A stretch of 42,657 nt of DNA from Cupriavidus sp. WGlv3 (GTDB taxonomy: Bacteria; Pseudomonadota; Gammaproteobacteria; Burkholderiales; Burkholderiaceae), in contig NZ_JALHRX010000030.1 in the NCBI RefSeq assembly GCF_023952475.1, positions 1 through 42,657 of the forward strand. Reading direction: 5' to 3'. This document shows, in pieces, positions 9,761-17,554 of the stretch. The notes below the pieces were generated by a model, which saw nothing but the letters and a program-made list of their open reading frames with translations, did not search any database and was not told the DNA's origin. Made by a program: the position numbers and the translations under genes. Each line of letters opens with the position of its first letter. Position 1 is the stretch's first letter.

Positions 9761-11539
9761 TCAGGCCGTCATCCCATAGCCCAACGCGCGAATATGTGTC
9801 CGGAACTTATCTTCGTCCTCGAGCCGCACTACCACATGCTTATCACCGGCGCGCAGACACAGATGGGCGGTCTCCTTGCGAGTGGCCAGCATGGCTGCCA
9901 TTTGCGCGTCATTGCAATCAATCAGCAGCGTGGTCCCCGCAACTTTCAGCGCCTTGCCCTGCTTGCCAGCCCGCTTGATGAAGGATTCCACCGTGTCTGG
10001 TACCGGCTGGTCGTCCCGGGCCTGCAGGAATTCGCGAAGTTCGGCGATGTCATGCCCCCTCTCGACCGCTACGATGGCCTTCTGAAGGTCGAGCCGCCAG
10101 AGTCTGTCCGCCTCTTCGGTTGCCCACATGTCCAGAACCAGAGACTCTTCTGCCGACAGACGGCCCGCGATGACCTTGACCTGCATGCCGGGCATGACGG
10201 ATAGCCTTACGCTAGACTGGACCGGCGCCGGCGTGTAGTGGCCGCTGGCGCCAAGGCAATAGGCGCCCAACGAGGTCACGCGAAAATAGGCCAGGCCATC
10301 GTAGCGACTGAGGAATTGGAGTTCGTCCGTTCCCCACATATCGTGAAAATTAGGCCGAGCCCCCGCCGGTTCGGTGTATGCGATATCAATGATGCCAAGT
10401 GGCGCCACATACTCGAACAGGAAGCAGAGCATATACCGCAACTGAAGAATGTCCCAGTCATGGTAGCCGCTGTGCCCCAGGCTGCCGTAATCCGGCTCAC
10501 AAATGTAAAGACTCCAAGGGTCGCGGGCCACGTCGAAAGTATGCCCAGTTGCCACCATGAAACGGGAAAACGCGTCGATGCTGATCCACTTCCCGGCCGG
10601 ACAACGCTGCAGCATCTCTGCGATCGCCGCGCGGCGCGGCGCCACTGCAGCCATCGCACCGCCCTTGGCTTTTTGCCCCTTGATGACATCTATTCGGCTA
10701 AATTCATCCAGCGACGTCGCTTTCAGCCATTTCCGCCAGATTTTGACAAGCACGTCAGCCGTTGGCGTCGTCAGGGCTGTCAGTCCAGCCTTGCTTAGCA
10801 CCAGCTTGCTCCCGTTACGCTGCACAAGCCCCGCTGCCTGAAGCAGCATCGGCCAAGAAAATGCCTTGATCGGCCCTATCTCCTGATCGGTGGGTCCCGG
10901 CACGGGCTCGGCGTAGTAGTCGCTACCGGACAGTTGCCCGCACAACAATTGCAACGTCGCCGTGCCCGGCAGCGCTGTCTTCTCGCTGACCTTAAGCTTT
11001 CCCTGATCCACCAGACGCAGTAGCAGCGGTAGATCCGCCAGGGCATCGCGCTCACACAGCCGCACCGACAATGGGCTTTCACCGTATATGCCGGGAAGCG
11101 AATCGACCGTGTCCAGCCGGACAGGCTCTGGCGCCGGCACGAATGCCATGAGCCGCTCGTTCAGATCGGCTGGCACGTAGCGCCATCCATTCTGATAGTA
11201 CAAAAACAGGCACAACGCCGTGGGCGGCCCATGGTGCTCGTGTCGGCGCCGCTCGTCCCGGACCGAAAAATTCGGCAAACGCCCATACTTGGCTCGAAAC
11301 CGCGTGGCATTAAAGCAGCCATCCTCCGCATAGGTGGCCTCTGCTACCGCCAGACGTTGAGTCTTGTCCAGCCCCTCCCACAGCGCTTGCAGCCTGTCGC
11401 CGGCAAGGTTGCGCAGGATCTCTTCAACCAGCCCACTCTTCTTTCCGATGCGTGAGGCTTCCGGAAGCCAGCGCATCAGCGATTTCAGATTGTCTACCGT
11501 GAGATTGTTCAGCGCTTCAGTGAGAGAAATTATGGGCAT
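9761..11539 (-). CDS. XPB N-terminal-like, helicase-associated protein without a helicase domain
   Basis: A 592-residue protein. Residues about 5-40 (LTEALNNLTVDNLKSLMRWL) look like a SAP-type DNA-binding helix pair. The rest resembles the helicase-associated N-terminal region of bacterial XPB/Ssl2 proteins: winged-helix-like blocks, LSKAGLTALT, WDILQLRYMLCFLFEYVAPLGIIDIAY, FRVTSLGAYCLG, and a C-terminal beta-rich part (VAGTTLLIDCNDAQMAAML). No Walker A or DEAH box is present. I chose ATG 11539 (MPIISLTEAL) because the longer upstream frame runs antisense to a decayed repeat and lacks a family match. It lies directly upstream of jetA on the same strand, which suggests but does not prove a Wadjet link. 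Confidence 0.6.
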   Translation of the reverse strand: MPIISLTEALNNLTVDNLKSLMRWLPEASRIGKKSGLVEEILRNLAGDRLQALWEGLDKTQRLAVAEATYAEDGCFNATRFRAKYGRLPNFSVRDERRRHEHHGPPTALCLFLYYQNGWRYVPADLNERLMAFVPAPEPVRLDTVDSLPGIYGESPLSVRLCERDALADLPLLLRLVDQGKLKVSEKTALPGTATLQLLCGQLSGSDYYAEPVPGPTDQEIGPIKAFSWPMLLQAAGLVQRNGSKLVLSKAGLTALTTPTADVLVKIWRKWLKATSLDEFSRIDVIKGQKAKGGAMAAVAPRRAAIAEMLQRCPAGKWISIDAFSRFMVATGHTFDVARDPWSLYICEPDYGSLGHSGYHDWDILQLRYMLCFLFEYVAPLGIIDIAYTEPAGARPNFHDMWGTDELQFLSRYDGLAYFRVTSLGAYCLGASGHYTPAPVQSSVRLSVMPGMQVKVIAGRLSAEESLVLDMWATEEADRLWRLDLQKAIVAVERGHDIAELREFLQARDDQPVPDTVESFIKRAGKQGKALKVAGTTLLIDCNDAQMAAMLATRKETAHLCLRAGDKHVVVRLEDEDKFRTHIRALGYGMTA

Positions 11540-11636
11540 AGGCAACCTGGGCAATTCTTCAGAACACTTCCGGCCTAGTAGCAGGGGCCAGAAATCAGCA
11601 AACGTGATGATAGTCCGTACATTGACATCCTCCCAA

Positions 11637-11764
11637 TCAGCGACGGCAAGTGGGTCACTTTCTACAAGAACGGCGAGGAAGTCTGGGCGTGCAATGCCCT
11701 GTATGCCGCTGCGCATTTCGATTTTTCTGCCGTATCCAACGCCTGCACGCCGACCACCGGCTGA
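11637..11764 (+). pseudogene. Decayed small-gene 3' end, copy 1 (SDGKWVTFYK relic)
   Basis: The plus strand reads SDGKWVTFYKNGEEVWACNALYAAAHFDF and then stops at TGA 11762 (written here as one run of motif blocks: SDGKW, GEEVWACNA, YAAAHFDF). The same block recurs at 17307-17433 with most bases identical over the first 85 positions. No start codon or upstream domain remains here. After the stop, an inverted pair AAACATAA (11805) and TTATGTTT (11849) follows, also echoed in copy 2. I read it as the C-terminus of a small orphan protein left behind by rearrangement. Function is unknown. Confidence 0.45.
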
Positions 11765-12075
11765 GATGCGGGTGCCGCCGGCAGACACCCTGCTCTTCAC
11801 CTCCAAACATAACGCCCCGGTAATCAGCAAAATTTCGCTCTTCGTGCCTTATGTTTAAAGATTGCACGCAGCAAGCGGTGAAGGCCTGCGCAGACCGTTC
11901 CATTCGCAGGACGCGCTTTTGGCGAAATGTGCACCATAATTATCAAAGCTCACCTACCATATTGCACCTTATGTGGCGAGTTCGATGCATTGCGCTCCTT
12001 CCGACGCTATGACGTTTCTGGCCAAGTGCCTCTTGCACGCCAGGCGTCAGCCCCTTCAGCACGTAGATTTGCTAT

Positions 12076-12097
12076 ACTTGTACAAGTTATAGTACTA
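12076..12097. promoter_or_regulatory. YefM-type operator: long and short palindromes
   Basis: Two adjacent palindromes precede yefM: ACTTGTACAAGT at 12076-12087 (core TGTACA) and TAGTACTA at 12090-12097. Their centres are 12 bp apart. E. coli yefM-yoeB has a long and a short repeat with TGTACA-like cores in the same geometry, so autorepression by YefM and YefM-YoeB is expected. A possible -10 box TATACT (12073-12078) overlaps the first palindrome. AAGGAGG at 12105-12111 is a strong ribosome binding site for yefM. Confidence 0.75.
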
Positions 12098-12116
12098 GTA
12101 ATCTAAGGAGGTCGGT

Positions 12117-12380
12117 ATGCGTACCATCCATTTCTCCGACGCCCGCAGCAACCTAAAGGCAGTCATGGACCAGGCCATCGACGACCACGACGCTGTGCTC
12201 ATCACACGCCGCGACGCGCCGAACGTGGTCATCATGTCGCAAGACCAGTACGACAGTTGGATGGAAACGATGCATTTGCTTAGCTCGCCGGCTAACGCCG
12301 CGCGCCTGCTGCGTTCTATTCAGCAGCATCGCGCTGGCATGGCCGAGAAGCACGACCTGATCGACCCGGACGCTGAATGA
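12117..12380 (+). CDS. yefM: Antitoxin of the YefM/Phd family
   Basis: An 87-residue type II antitoxin that binds YoeB and represses its own promoter. The N-terminal Phd/YefM fold is clear (MRTIHFSDARSNLKAVMDQA, then VLITRRDAPNVVIMSQDQYDSW in separate conserved strands), followed by an acidic C-terminal tail that would wrap the toxin. The start has AAGGAGG 5 nt upstream. Its stop overlaps the yoeB start as ATGA, so the pair is translationally coupled. Such pairs often stabilise mobile regions and plasmids, which suits this island. Confidence 0.95.
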   Translation: MRTIHFSDARSNLKAVMDQAIDDHDAVLITRRDAPNVVIMSQDQYDSWMETMHLLSSPANAARLLRSIQQHRAGMAEKHDLIDPDAE

Positions 12381-12646
12381 CGCGCCGGTTGACCTTTATG
12401 CCAGATGCCTGGGAAGACTATGTCTATTGGCAGGGCCAAGACAGGAAAACGCTCAAGCGCATCAACGCCCTAATCCAGGACGCCCAACGCGAACCGTTCG
12501 ACGGGCTCGGCAAGCCCGAGCCGCTGAAAGGCAACCTGTCGGGCTACTGGTCGCGGCGAATCGACGACAGCAACCGCTTGGTGTATTTCGCCAACGACGA
12601 TGAACTGACCATTATCGCTTGTCGGCTTCATTATGGCGACAAGTAA
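12377..12646 (+). CDS. yoeB: mRNA interferase toxin YoeB
   Basis: An 89-residue RelE-fold ribosome-dependent endoribonuclease that cleaves mRNA in the A site when freed from YefM. The residues matching E. coli YoeB Glu46, Arg65 and His83 are all present, two positions later: Glu48 (KPEPLK), Arg67 (SNRLVY) and His85 (CRLHYGDK). The conserved WSRRI and LVYF segments are intact. It is longer than E. coli YoeB by a short GDK tail after the final His-Tyr. The gene looks functional. Confidence 0.95.
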   Translation: MTRRLTFMPDAWEDYVYWQGQDRKTLKRINALIQDAQREPFDGLGKPEPLKGNLSGYWSRRIDDSNRLVYFANDDELTIIACRLHYGDK

Positions 12647-12991
12647 GCCCTAAAATCCGGCTCCTAACACAGCTGTTCGATCACGCTCGGGTACCGTCAG
12701 CAAGGACCCGAGCGACAAAGGTGCCCGCGGGCCCCAAACAGTAAGTCCAGCAGTTTTCGGGATATTCGCCTGTATCACCCTTCGGCCCGATAAGCAGTTC
12801 GTTATCGGACCTTATTGCCCTGCCGCCGCAACGCCGGCCGAGCCTCCCTCCGCCCGCATCAAGCATGTGACGACGTCAAGTGCAATGGCAGTAGCCGGCC
12901 ATTAGCTGCCCTTGGCGACTGTCGACTCCCCGGCACTGACCTACAACCCTGTCGGTCGGTCCGTCGGTTGACGAATGTCCTCCGTTCGATA
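12647..12991. other. Intergenic region after yoeB
   Basis: About 345 bp between yoeB and the TetR operator. A weak stem-loop (CCGATAA, 8-nt loop, TTATCGG) lies near 12787-12808. A 61-codon minus-strand frame here has no supporting features. Nothing else was seen. Confidence 0.3.
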
Positions 12992-13007
12992 GAATGAGCG
13001 TTCACTC
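12992..13007. promoter_or_regulatory. Imperfect palindrome upstream of tetR-type gene
   Basis: GAATGAGCGTTCACTC is a 16-bp imperfect palindrome (12 of 16 positions symmetric) ending 14 bp before the regulator start. Its form, GAATGA-N-CGTTCATTC-like, is typical of TetR-family operators, so autoregulation of the regulator-hydrolase unit is likely. It may also occlude translation or the promoter, as it sits close to the start. Confidence 0.5.
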
Positions 13008-13021
13008 ACTCATTGCTCTTT

Positions 13022-13591
13022 ATGGCCCGCCCTCTCAGTGCAGACAAGCGCCAAACGATCCTCGAGGCGGCCACTCGGCTGATCGCAGAGGAAGGACTAT
13101 CCGCCTCCACAGCTCGCATCGCGAGGGCAGCCGGCGTGGCCGAGGGGACCATCTTCATCTACTTTGGGAGCAAGGACGAGCTGGCCAATCAGCTGTATCT
13201 GGACCTCAAAAGCCAGCTGCGACTGGCTTATTCGGAACCGCCGGGCTCTAAGGATTTGCGCGAAAGTCTTGGGCAGTTTTGGTCCGCCTACGTGAGCTGG
13301 GGGCTGGCGCATCCAGCGCAGCGCCAAGCGATGGCGAAGCTCAAAGTCTCCGACCGAATCACCCCCACAACGCGGGCGTCGGCCGCGGAAAGCTTCCAAG
13401 TCGTCAGCGGCCTATTGATAAAGGCCAGGTCGCTGGGGGCGCTGCGCAAGCAGCCCCCGGCATTCGTCGGCGCGCTGATGGTTGCGATGGCCGAGGCCAC
13501 TATCGATTCGATCGCCGCGGAGCCCAAGCTCGCCAAAACCGCTTGCGCCGACGGCTTCTCAGCATTCTGGCGCGCCATCGCGACGGGCTGA
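13022..13591 (+). CDS. TetR/AcrR-family transcriptional regulator
   Basis: A 189-residue repressor. The N-terminal helix-turn-helix is plain (MARPLSADKRQTILEAATRL, then STARIARAAGVAEGTIFIYF with the usual Y-x-F-G-S-K-D-E-L end). The C-terminal ligand domain is variable, as in the family, and carries WSAYVSWGLAHPAQRQAM. ATG 13022 gives the canonical short N-terminus; an earlier in-frame start at 13013 adds only three residues. It is followed after 51 bp by the hydrolase gene, its likely target. The ligand is unknown. Confidence 0.9.
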   Translation: MARPLSADKRQTILEAATRLIAEEGLSASTARIARAAGVAEGTIFIYFGSKDELANQLYLDLKSQLRLAYSEPPGSKDLRESLGQFWSAYVSWGLAHPAQRQAMAKLKVSDRITPTTRASAAESFQVVSGLLIKARSLGALRKQPPAFVGALMVAMAEATIDSIAAEPKLAKTACADGFSAFWRAIATG

Positions 13592-13642
13592 TTTCTAACG
13601 AGCGCCCCGCCGTTTTTCGACCCAATTGAAGAAGGAACGAAG

Positions 13643-14650
13643 ATGAATGTACCAACCCGACGCGATTTTCTCGCGGTCGCGGCCCTAGGCGTCGCCGGAC
13701 TCGTCGCGGGCTGCACGTCGCCGGCCCGACGGAATCCACACAACTTGGAAGGAAGCATGATGATGCGTAAAGTGAGTTTCAAGCGAGATGGCTTGACGCT
13801 GGCGGGAAACCTGTTCGAGCCCGAGAACTTGAACGAGAGCGGCCGCTACCCGGCGGTCGTCGTGGCGGGCTCTCTAAGTTCGGTTAAAGAGCAGATGGCG
13901 GGCGCTTACGGGCGCACGCTCGCGGAGAACGGGTTCGTGGCGCTTGTGATCGACTACAGTCACTATGGCGAAAGCGAAGGGCAGCCTCGGCAATTGGAGT
14001 CTCCCGCCGCAAAATTGAGCGATCTGAAAGCCGCCGTCTCGTATCTAACTGCCTTGCCTTATACGAAGGCTATCGGGATGGTCGGAGTGTGCACATCAGG
14101 CGGAAACGGCGCTTACCTCGTCGCTGCCGATGAGCGCGTCAAGGCGTTTGCGACGGTCGCTGCATTCCTTCCAGACCCCGAGTTAAACGAACGTCTTGTC
14201 GGCGCGGCGGAAATTGCGCGGCGTCGCGCGGCGGGAGCGGAGGCGAAGCTGAGATTCGAGCGGAGCGGCGAGCAGGTGACGGTGCCGACCTACAGCGTGG
14301 ATGATCCGAGCGCCCTGAATTACAACCCGAAGGGAAATTACGACTACTACTTCAACAAGGCGCGCGGCGGCGTTCCAGAGTGGAAGAACGAGTTCGCCGT
14401 GATGTCGCACGGGCCGTGGTTGGATTTCGATCCGGTGAGCAAGGCGTCGGCCATCAAAGTTCCGACGATTATGGTTCACTCCGACGGATGCGCCTTCCCT
14501 GAGCAGGCCAAGAAGTTCTACTCGCTCCTGGGGGCAGTGAAGGAATTGGCGTGGGGGGACGGCACCCATTTCGACTATTACGATCAACCGGCGCAGATCG
14601 ACTATGCGGTAAAGAATGTCGCCGCCTTCCTCCACAAACATCTGTCTTAG
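13643..14650 (+). CDS. Tat-exported alpha/beta-hydrolase lipoprotein (dienelactone-hydrolase-like)
   Basis: A 335-residue hydrolase. The N-terminus has a twin-arginine motif TRRDFL (residues 5-10) and a lipobox ending VAGC (Cys24), so it is probably exported folded by Tat and lipid-anchored. The nucleophile elbow is GVCTSG with Cys150 in place of Ser, as in dienelactone hydrolases. Asp281 (VHSDG) and His309 (GDGTHFD) complete the triad. A ribosome binding site (GAAGGA) precedes ATG 13643. It is co-directional with the TetR gene and probably controlled by it. The substrate is unknown. Confidence 0.85.
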   Translation: MNVPTRRDFLAVAALGVAGLVAGCTSPARRNPHNLEGSMMMRKVSFKRDGLTLAGNLFEPENLNESGRYPAVVVAGSLSSVKEQMAGAYGRTLAENGFVALVIDYSHYGESEGQPRQLESPAAKLSDLKAAVSYLTALPYTKAIGMVGVCTSGGNGAYLVAADERVKAFATVAAFLPDPELNERLVGAAEIARRRAAGAEAKLRFERSGEQVTVPTYSVDDPSALNYNPKGNYDYYFNKARGGVPEWKNEFAVMSHGPWLDFDPVSKASAIKVPTIMVHSDGCAFPEQAKKFYSLLGAVKELAWGDGTHFDYYDQPAQIDYAVKNVAAFLHKHLS

Positions 14651-15124
14651 GGAATGTTCTATGACACGTGTGAGGCTACCGACGAGATCAAGCCTCCGAG
14701 CGACTGATCGCCAGCGTCAAAGTGCGACGGCTGGATGCTAACGCTCAATCAACCAAACGGTCGTCTGCCTATGTGTTCCTCCTGCGGAGCCCCCTTCGGG
14801 CGGGTCTGCACGGGTCCGACTGACTGCTTTGAGGCGACGAGTTCAGGATCGCGGATGTCGCTGAAGGGTCGTCCTCTGCCCTACGCGGGCCGGCCCAGGA
14901 AGCCGCTCAGTTTTGCTCGGCGTCGGACCGTACCCGGCCAAAAGGAGCCACTCGGGAGCGGCCGCCGCTCCGGCGAACGGTCGCGGGGGTGCACCCGGCT
15001 TGGCGCGCGGTACCGAACGTCACGGTCTTGCAAGTTGTACGCCGCACTTCTGCAATGGGGCGGCGCTATACTTCGCAGCGATGCGTCCAGCGCATCCCCG
15101 CCCCGCACCGCGAGAACCCACCCT
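14651..15124. promoter_or_regulatory. Intergenic region with probable promoter of the YecA-like gene
   Basis: About 470 bp. An open frame continuous with the next gene extends back to 14735 but its content (Arg/Pro/Ser-rich) is not protein-like, so I treat it as untranslated. A -10-like TATACT sits at 15067-15072, about 50 bp before the chosen start; no well-spaced -35 box is evident. Confidence 0.35.
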
Positions 15125-15925
15125 ATGACCGAAGCCACCGCCCTGACGCCCGACGAACTCCAGGAGCTTGACGATCTGCTGGACGACCTGCGCCAGCGCG
15201 CTGAGGAAATCCCGCAATGGGAGTTCTGCGACGGCTTTCTCACGGCCCTGGTCTGCACGCGCCGCTGCATCCCCGCTTCCGACTACCTGCCCATGCTGCT
15301 GGGCGACGGCGCGGCGCTCGACGTGGCCGAGGGCAGCCCGTTGCCGTTGCTACCCGCGTTCCATGATGCGGCCCAGCAGGCCCGCTTCATGGAGCTGTGG
15401 CAGCGCCGATGGAACGAGGTGGAGCACCAGCTCGACCAGCCCGTGGAGACGCTGGAGGACGAACGCACCTTCCAGCCCGAGGCCATGGACATGCGCGGCG
15501 CCATCTTGAGCCTGCCCCAGGAAGAGCGTGCCGAGATGGACGGGCGGGAAATCCCGTCGTTTGGCCAGGTGTGGGCGCTGGGGTTCATGTTCGTGGTGGA
15601 GAACTGGCCCGAGGAATGGGCCACCCCGCGCGACAAGGAGGCTGCTCAGTGGCTGGACGACGCGCTCGACGGCATCGTCGCTCTGACCGAGGACGACACC
15701 GGCCAACCCGAGGTCTGCATGTACAGTGAGGATGGCCCGCCCAGCACCAGCCTGGCGCGCGTGGAAACCTTCGGCGAGGCGATCTGGGCTGTCTACGACC
15801 TGCGCCAGATCTGGAAGAGCCTGGGCCCGCGCGTGGAGGCCGTGGTGAAGGGCGACCAGCCCGGTCGCAACGACCCGTGCCCTTGCGGCAGCGGCAAGAA
15901 GTTCAAGAAGTGCCACGGGAGATAA
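15125..15925 (+). CDS. YecA/UPF0149-family protein with C-terminal SEC-C motif
   Basis: A 266-residue protein. Residues 1-200 match the YecA/UPF0149 helical family (LTPDELQELDDLLDDL, then PQWEFCDGFLTALVC, SFGQVWALGFMFVVENWPEEW). The C-terminus is a SEC-C zinc-binding motif, GRNDPCPCGSGKKFKKCHG, with Cys-x-Cys-x8-Cys-His ligands like the SecA tail. Role is not firmly known for the family; binding to ribosome- or SecA-related partners is an inference. I chose ATG 15125 because it starts the conserved region, rather than the long upstream extension. It looks like an ordinary housekeeping-type gene. Confidence 0.85.
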   Translation: MTEATALTPDELQELDDLLDDLRQRAEEIPQWEFCDGFLTALVCTRRCIPASDYLPMLLGDGAALDVAEGSPLPLLPAFHDAAQQARFMELWQRRWNEVEHQLDQPVETLEDERTFQPEAMDMRGAILSLPQEERAEMDGREIPSFGQVWALGFMFVVENWPEEWATPRDKEAAQWLDDALDGIVALTEDDTGQPEVCMYSEDGPPSTSLARVETFGEAIWAVYDLRQIWKSLGPRVEAVVKGDQPGRNDPCPCGSGKKFKKCHGR

Positions 15926-16085
15926 GGGCAAAGCGCTTTCTCGCAGTTTATAGCTGCATGTACCTTGTCTTTCGAGTGGCGGGCCGCCCGAATTGCTCGG
16001 GCGAGTCGGGTGAGGCTGGCTGGTCGTCGCCGCCCAAAGTCGAGCGACCGGTGGCCAGCCGGCGATTTGCTCGCGGGGGCCGTGT

Positions 16086-16176
16086 CCGTTTAGGCTTGTT
16101 CGACGCCTGCCAGCAACGCGCGGTGGCACACTCACATTCCTGCGGATGACGGCAGGCATCGAACAACCCTAAACGG
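16086..16176. repeat. Long imperfect inverted repeat (26-bp arms, 39-nt loop)
   Basis: The arms at 16086-16111 and 16151-16176 pair at 24 of 26 positions (left arm begins CCGTTTAGG, right arm ends CCTAAACGG). There is no T-run, so it is not a standard terminator. No coding frame explains it. It could be a mobile-element end pair, a recombination site or a structured RNA. Confidence 0.7.
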
Positions 16177-16252
16177 CAAGAGACGATTGATCTGGCGGCC
16201 GAGGCGCTGCCCTGCGCTCAGCCCAGAAAACCGAAGCGGCAGAACTACAGAG

Positions 16253-16498
16253 TCATGGCCTGGCGACGAGCCGTTGGCGAATCTGCCAGGCCAGCACGTC
16301 TACCGACCGAGTCGCTGGGGCAAAACGAAAGCGACCTGGTGCGACCCACTCCCCAAGACGCATCCATCCGTCAGGGAATATGCAGACGTGCAGGTCTTGA
16401 TTATTGACGACCACACCAGCGAGCTCTGGATGGGTAGTGACCCCGCGGCAAGCGATGCCGAGGCGCTCCAGATGACGTCGCACGGCACTTGCTCGCAT
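16253..16498 (-). CDS. Small uncharacterised protein (81 aa)
   Basis: The minus strand encodes an 81-residue basic protein, MRASAVRRHLERLGIACRG at the start and VDVLAWQIRQRLVARP at the end. The composition is more protein-like than neighbouring frames (amphipathic first helix, then alternating strands), and GGGGTAGG lies roughly 7-14 nt upstream of ATG 16498. I do not recognise a family. It lies downstream of another doubtful small minus-strand gene. Could be chance. Confidence 0.35.
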   Translation of the reverse strand: MRASAVRRHLERLGIACRGVTTHPELAGVVVNNQDLHVCIFPDGWMRLGEWVAPGRFRFAPATRSVDVLAWQIRQRLVARP

Positions 16499-16795
16499 GG
16501 CGGCCTACCCCGGTTATCTGGCCATTTTGGGGTCGACTCTAGGAGCTCGTCAGTTCGCGTGCGCACCGAATGGACGATGTGCCGGGCGCGAGGCGTCATT
16601 AGTCCCTATTGGCTCATTATTCTGCAGATGGCCGGTAGCATCAAAAGTCCCCATGGCTTGCGTTTCAAAATACGCCAATCTCTTCGCATCCAATTCAATT
16701 GCACCACTCGGTACCCCTTCCCCTCTTTCATAGTTTCACGATCACGAAACTATCCGAGCCCACCAGCGTCCCAGTATTGGAGAGCGTTCGCCAGC

Positions 16796-17041
16796 TCAGG
16801 ACTCTCGACAACGAGCACGCGGCCGCGAGTCAGCCTCTACAGCCAAACTGTGCTCATTCTGCAGACGATCGTGCATCGTCTCGCAGCGAATCAACATCAT
16901 TGTTGCGGGTTCCTCATCCGCATCGGCTACGTCAGCCTCTGCGGCGCTGCGCAGATAGACTTGCCGGGAGACAATGGCGACGATCACAATGATGACACCG
17001 ACGCAGAAGGCCCGGGCCAAGAATTGAAGATGTCGCGTCAT
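16796..17041 (-). CDS. Possible small single-pass membrane protein (81 aa)
   Basis: From ATG 17041 the minus strand gives an 81-residue protein with one clear transmembrane helix (FCVGVIIVIVAIVSRQVYL in part) after a short basic start MTRHLQFLAR, then an acidic segment and a basic tail. The frame is open further upstream, but those residues are Cys/Arg/Gly-rich and unlikely to be translated. No good ribosome binding site is visible. No family recognised. Confidence 0.35.
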   Translation of the reverse strand: MTRHLQFLARAFCVGVIIVIVAIVSRQVYLRSAAEADVADADEEPATMMLIRCETMHDRLQNEHSLAVEADSRPRARCRES

Positions 17042-17306
17042 GGAAATTGCCGGATAGCAGGAGTAGTTGGGTGGCGAGACTACACCAGGATGTCGCGGCG
17101 TGATGCTACGCCCGTTGCAGGATTGACAAGCGGCCCCATTTCGCCATACGAAGGCGGGACCGCGCCGCCCGTGACACCACATCGGGCCTGCATGCCAAAG
17201 ACGATCGCGCCCCTACCGCGTGGCAATTACTGGGCCACGCCGCACGCGCCCTTTCCGCTGGACAGTCCGAACGGCCATGCCGAAGTCTTCCCCGGCGCGC
17301 ATTGCG

Positions 17307-17433
17307 TCAGCGACGGCAAATGGGTCGTCTTCTATAAGCACGGGGAAGAGGTTTGGGCGTGCAATGCCATGTATGCCGCGGCCATTTCGACTTGGCGCCT
17401 GCCTCCAGGGACAGAGCGCCGACGGCGGACTGA
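17307..17433 (+). pseudogene. Decayed small-gene 3' end, copy 2 (SDGKWVVFYK relic)
   Basis: The second copy of the block at 11637-11764. It reads SDGKWVVFYKHGEEVWACNA, then MYAAA, and needs a small frame correction at about 17378 (GCCGCGGCC against GCCGCTGCGC in copy 1) to continue as HFDLAPAS and end at TGA 17431. Downstream it shares the CAAACATAAC and CAGCAAAA words with copy 1. The two relics are 5.7 kb apart in the same orientation and flank the toxin-antitoxin, TetR and YecA genes. Confidence 0.45.
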
Positions 17434-17493
17434 GCGACTGGCTGCGACCGCAGCCGGCTGGCCTCTCAACCAAACATAACACTCCAGCCCACA

Positions 17494-17517
17494 GCAAAAA
17501 AACGCCGATCTGGCGTT
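17494..17517 (-). terminator. Rho-independent terminator reading leftward
   Basis: On the minus strand, AACGCC, loop AGATC, GGCGTT forms a 6-bp GC-rich stem (17501-17517) followed by a run of seven T (the A-run at 17496-17502 on plus). This is a standard intrinsic terminator layout for transcription moving left. No clear minus-strand gene lies just to its right, so its transcript is unknown. Confidence 0.55.
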
Positions 17518-17554
17518 ATGTCAAATTGGCTCTGCTTGTGAAGCAAGCGGAACC

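Noticed and set aside
11540..11830. N-terminal extension of the XPB-N-like protein
   Set aside because: The extension is antisense to the relic whose second copy lies at 17307, so its open frame is a mirror of that block, not conserved protein.
14735..15124. N-terminal extension of the YecA-like protein by 130 residues
   Set aside because: The extension is low-complexity and unlike the family; ATG 15125 starts exactly at the conserved region and a -10-like box lies inside the extension.
16187..17479. Long plus-strand open frame of 430 codons
   Set aside because: Its content is Arg/Ser/Pro-rich with no domain, it lacks a ribosome binding site, and it ends inside the decayed SDGKW relic; better explained by chance in GC-rich DNA.
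17473..17521. Integron attC site (ACATAAC ... GTTATGT after the relic, similar at 11805-11856)
   Set aside because: The cores do not fit RYYYAAC/GTTRRRY, the span is short, inner L boxes are missing and no integrase gene is present.
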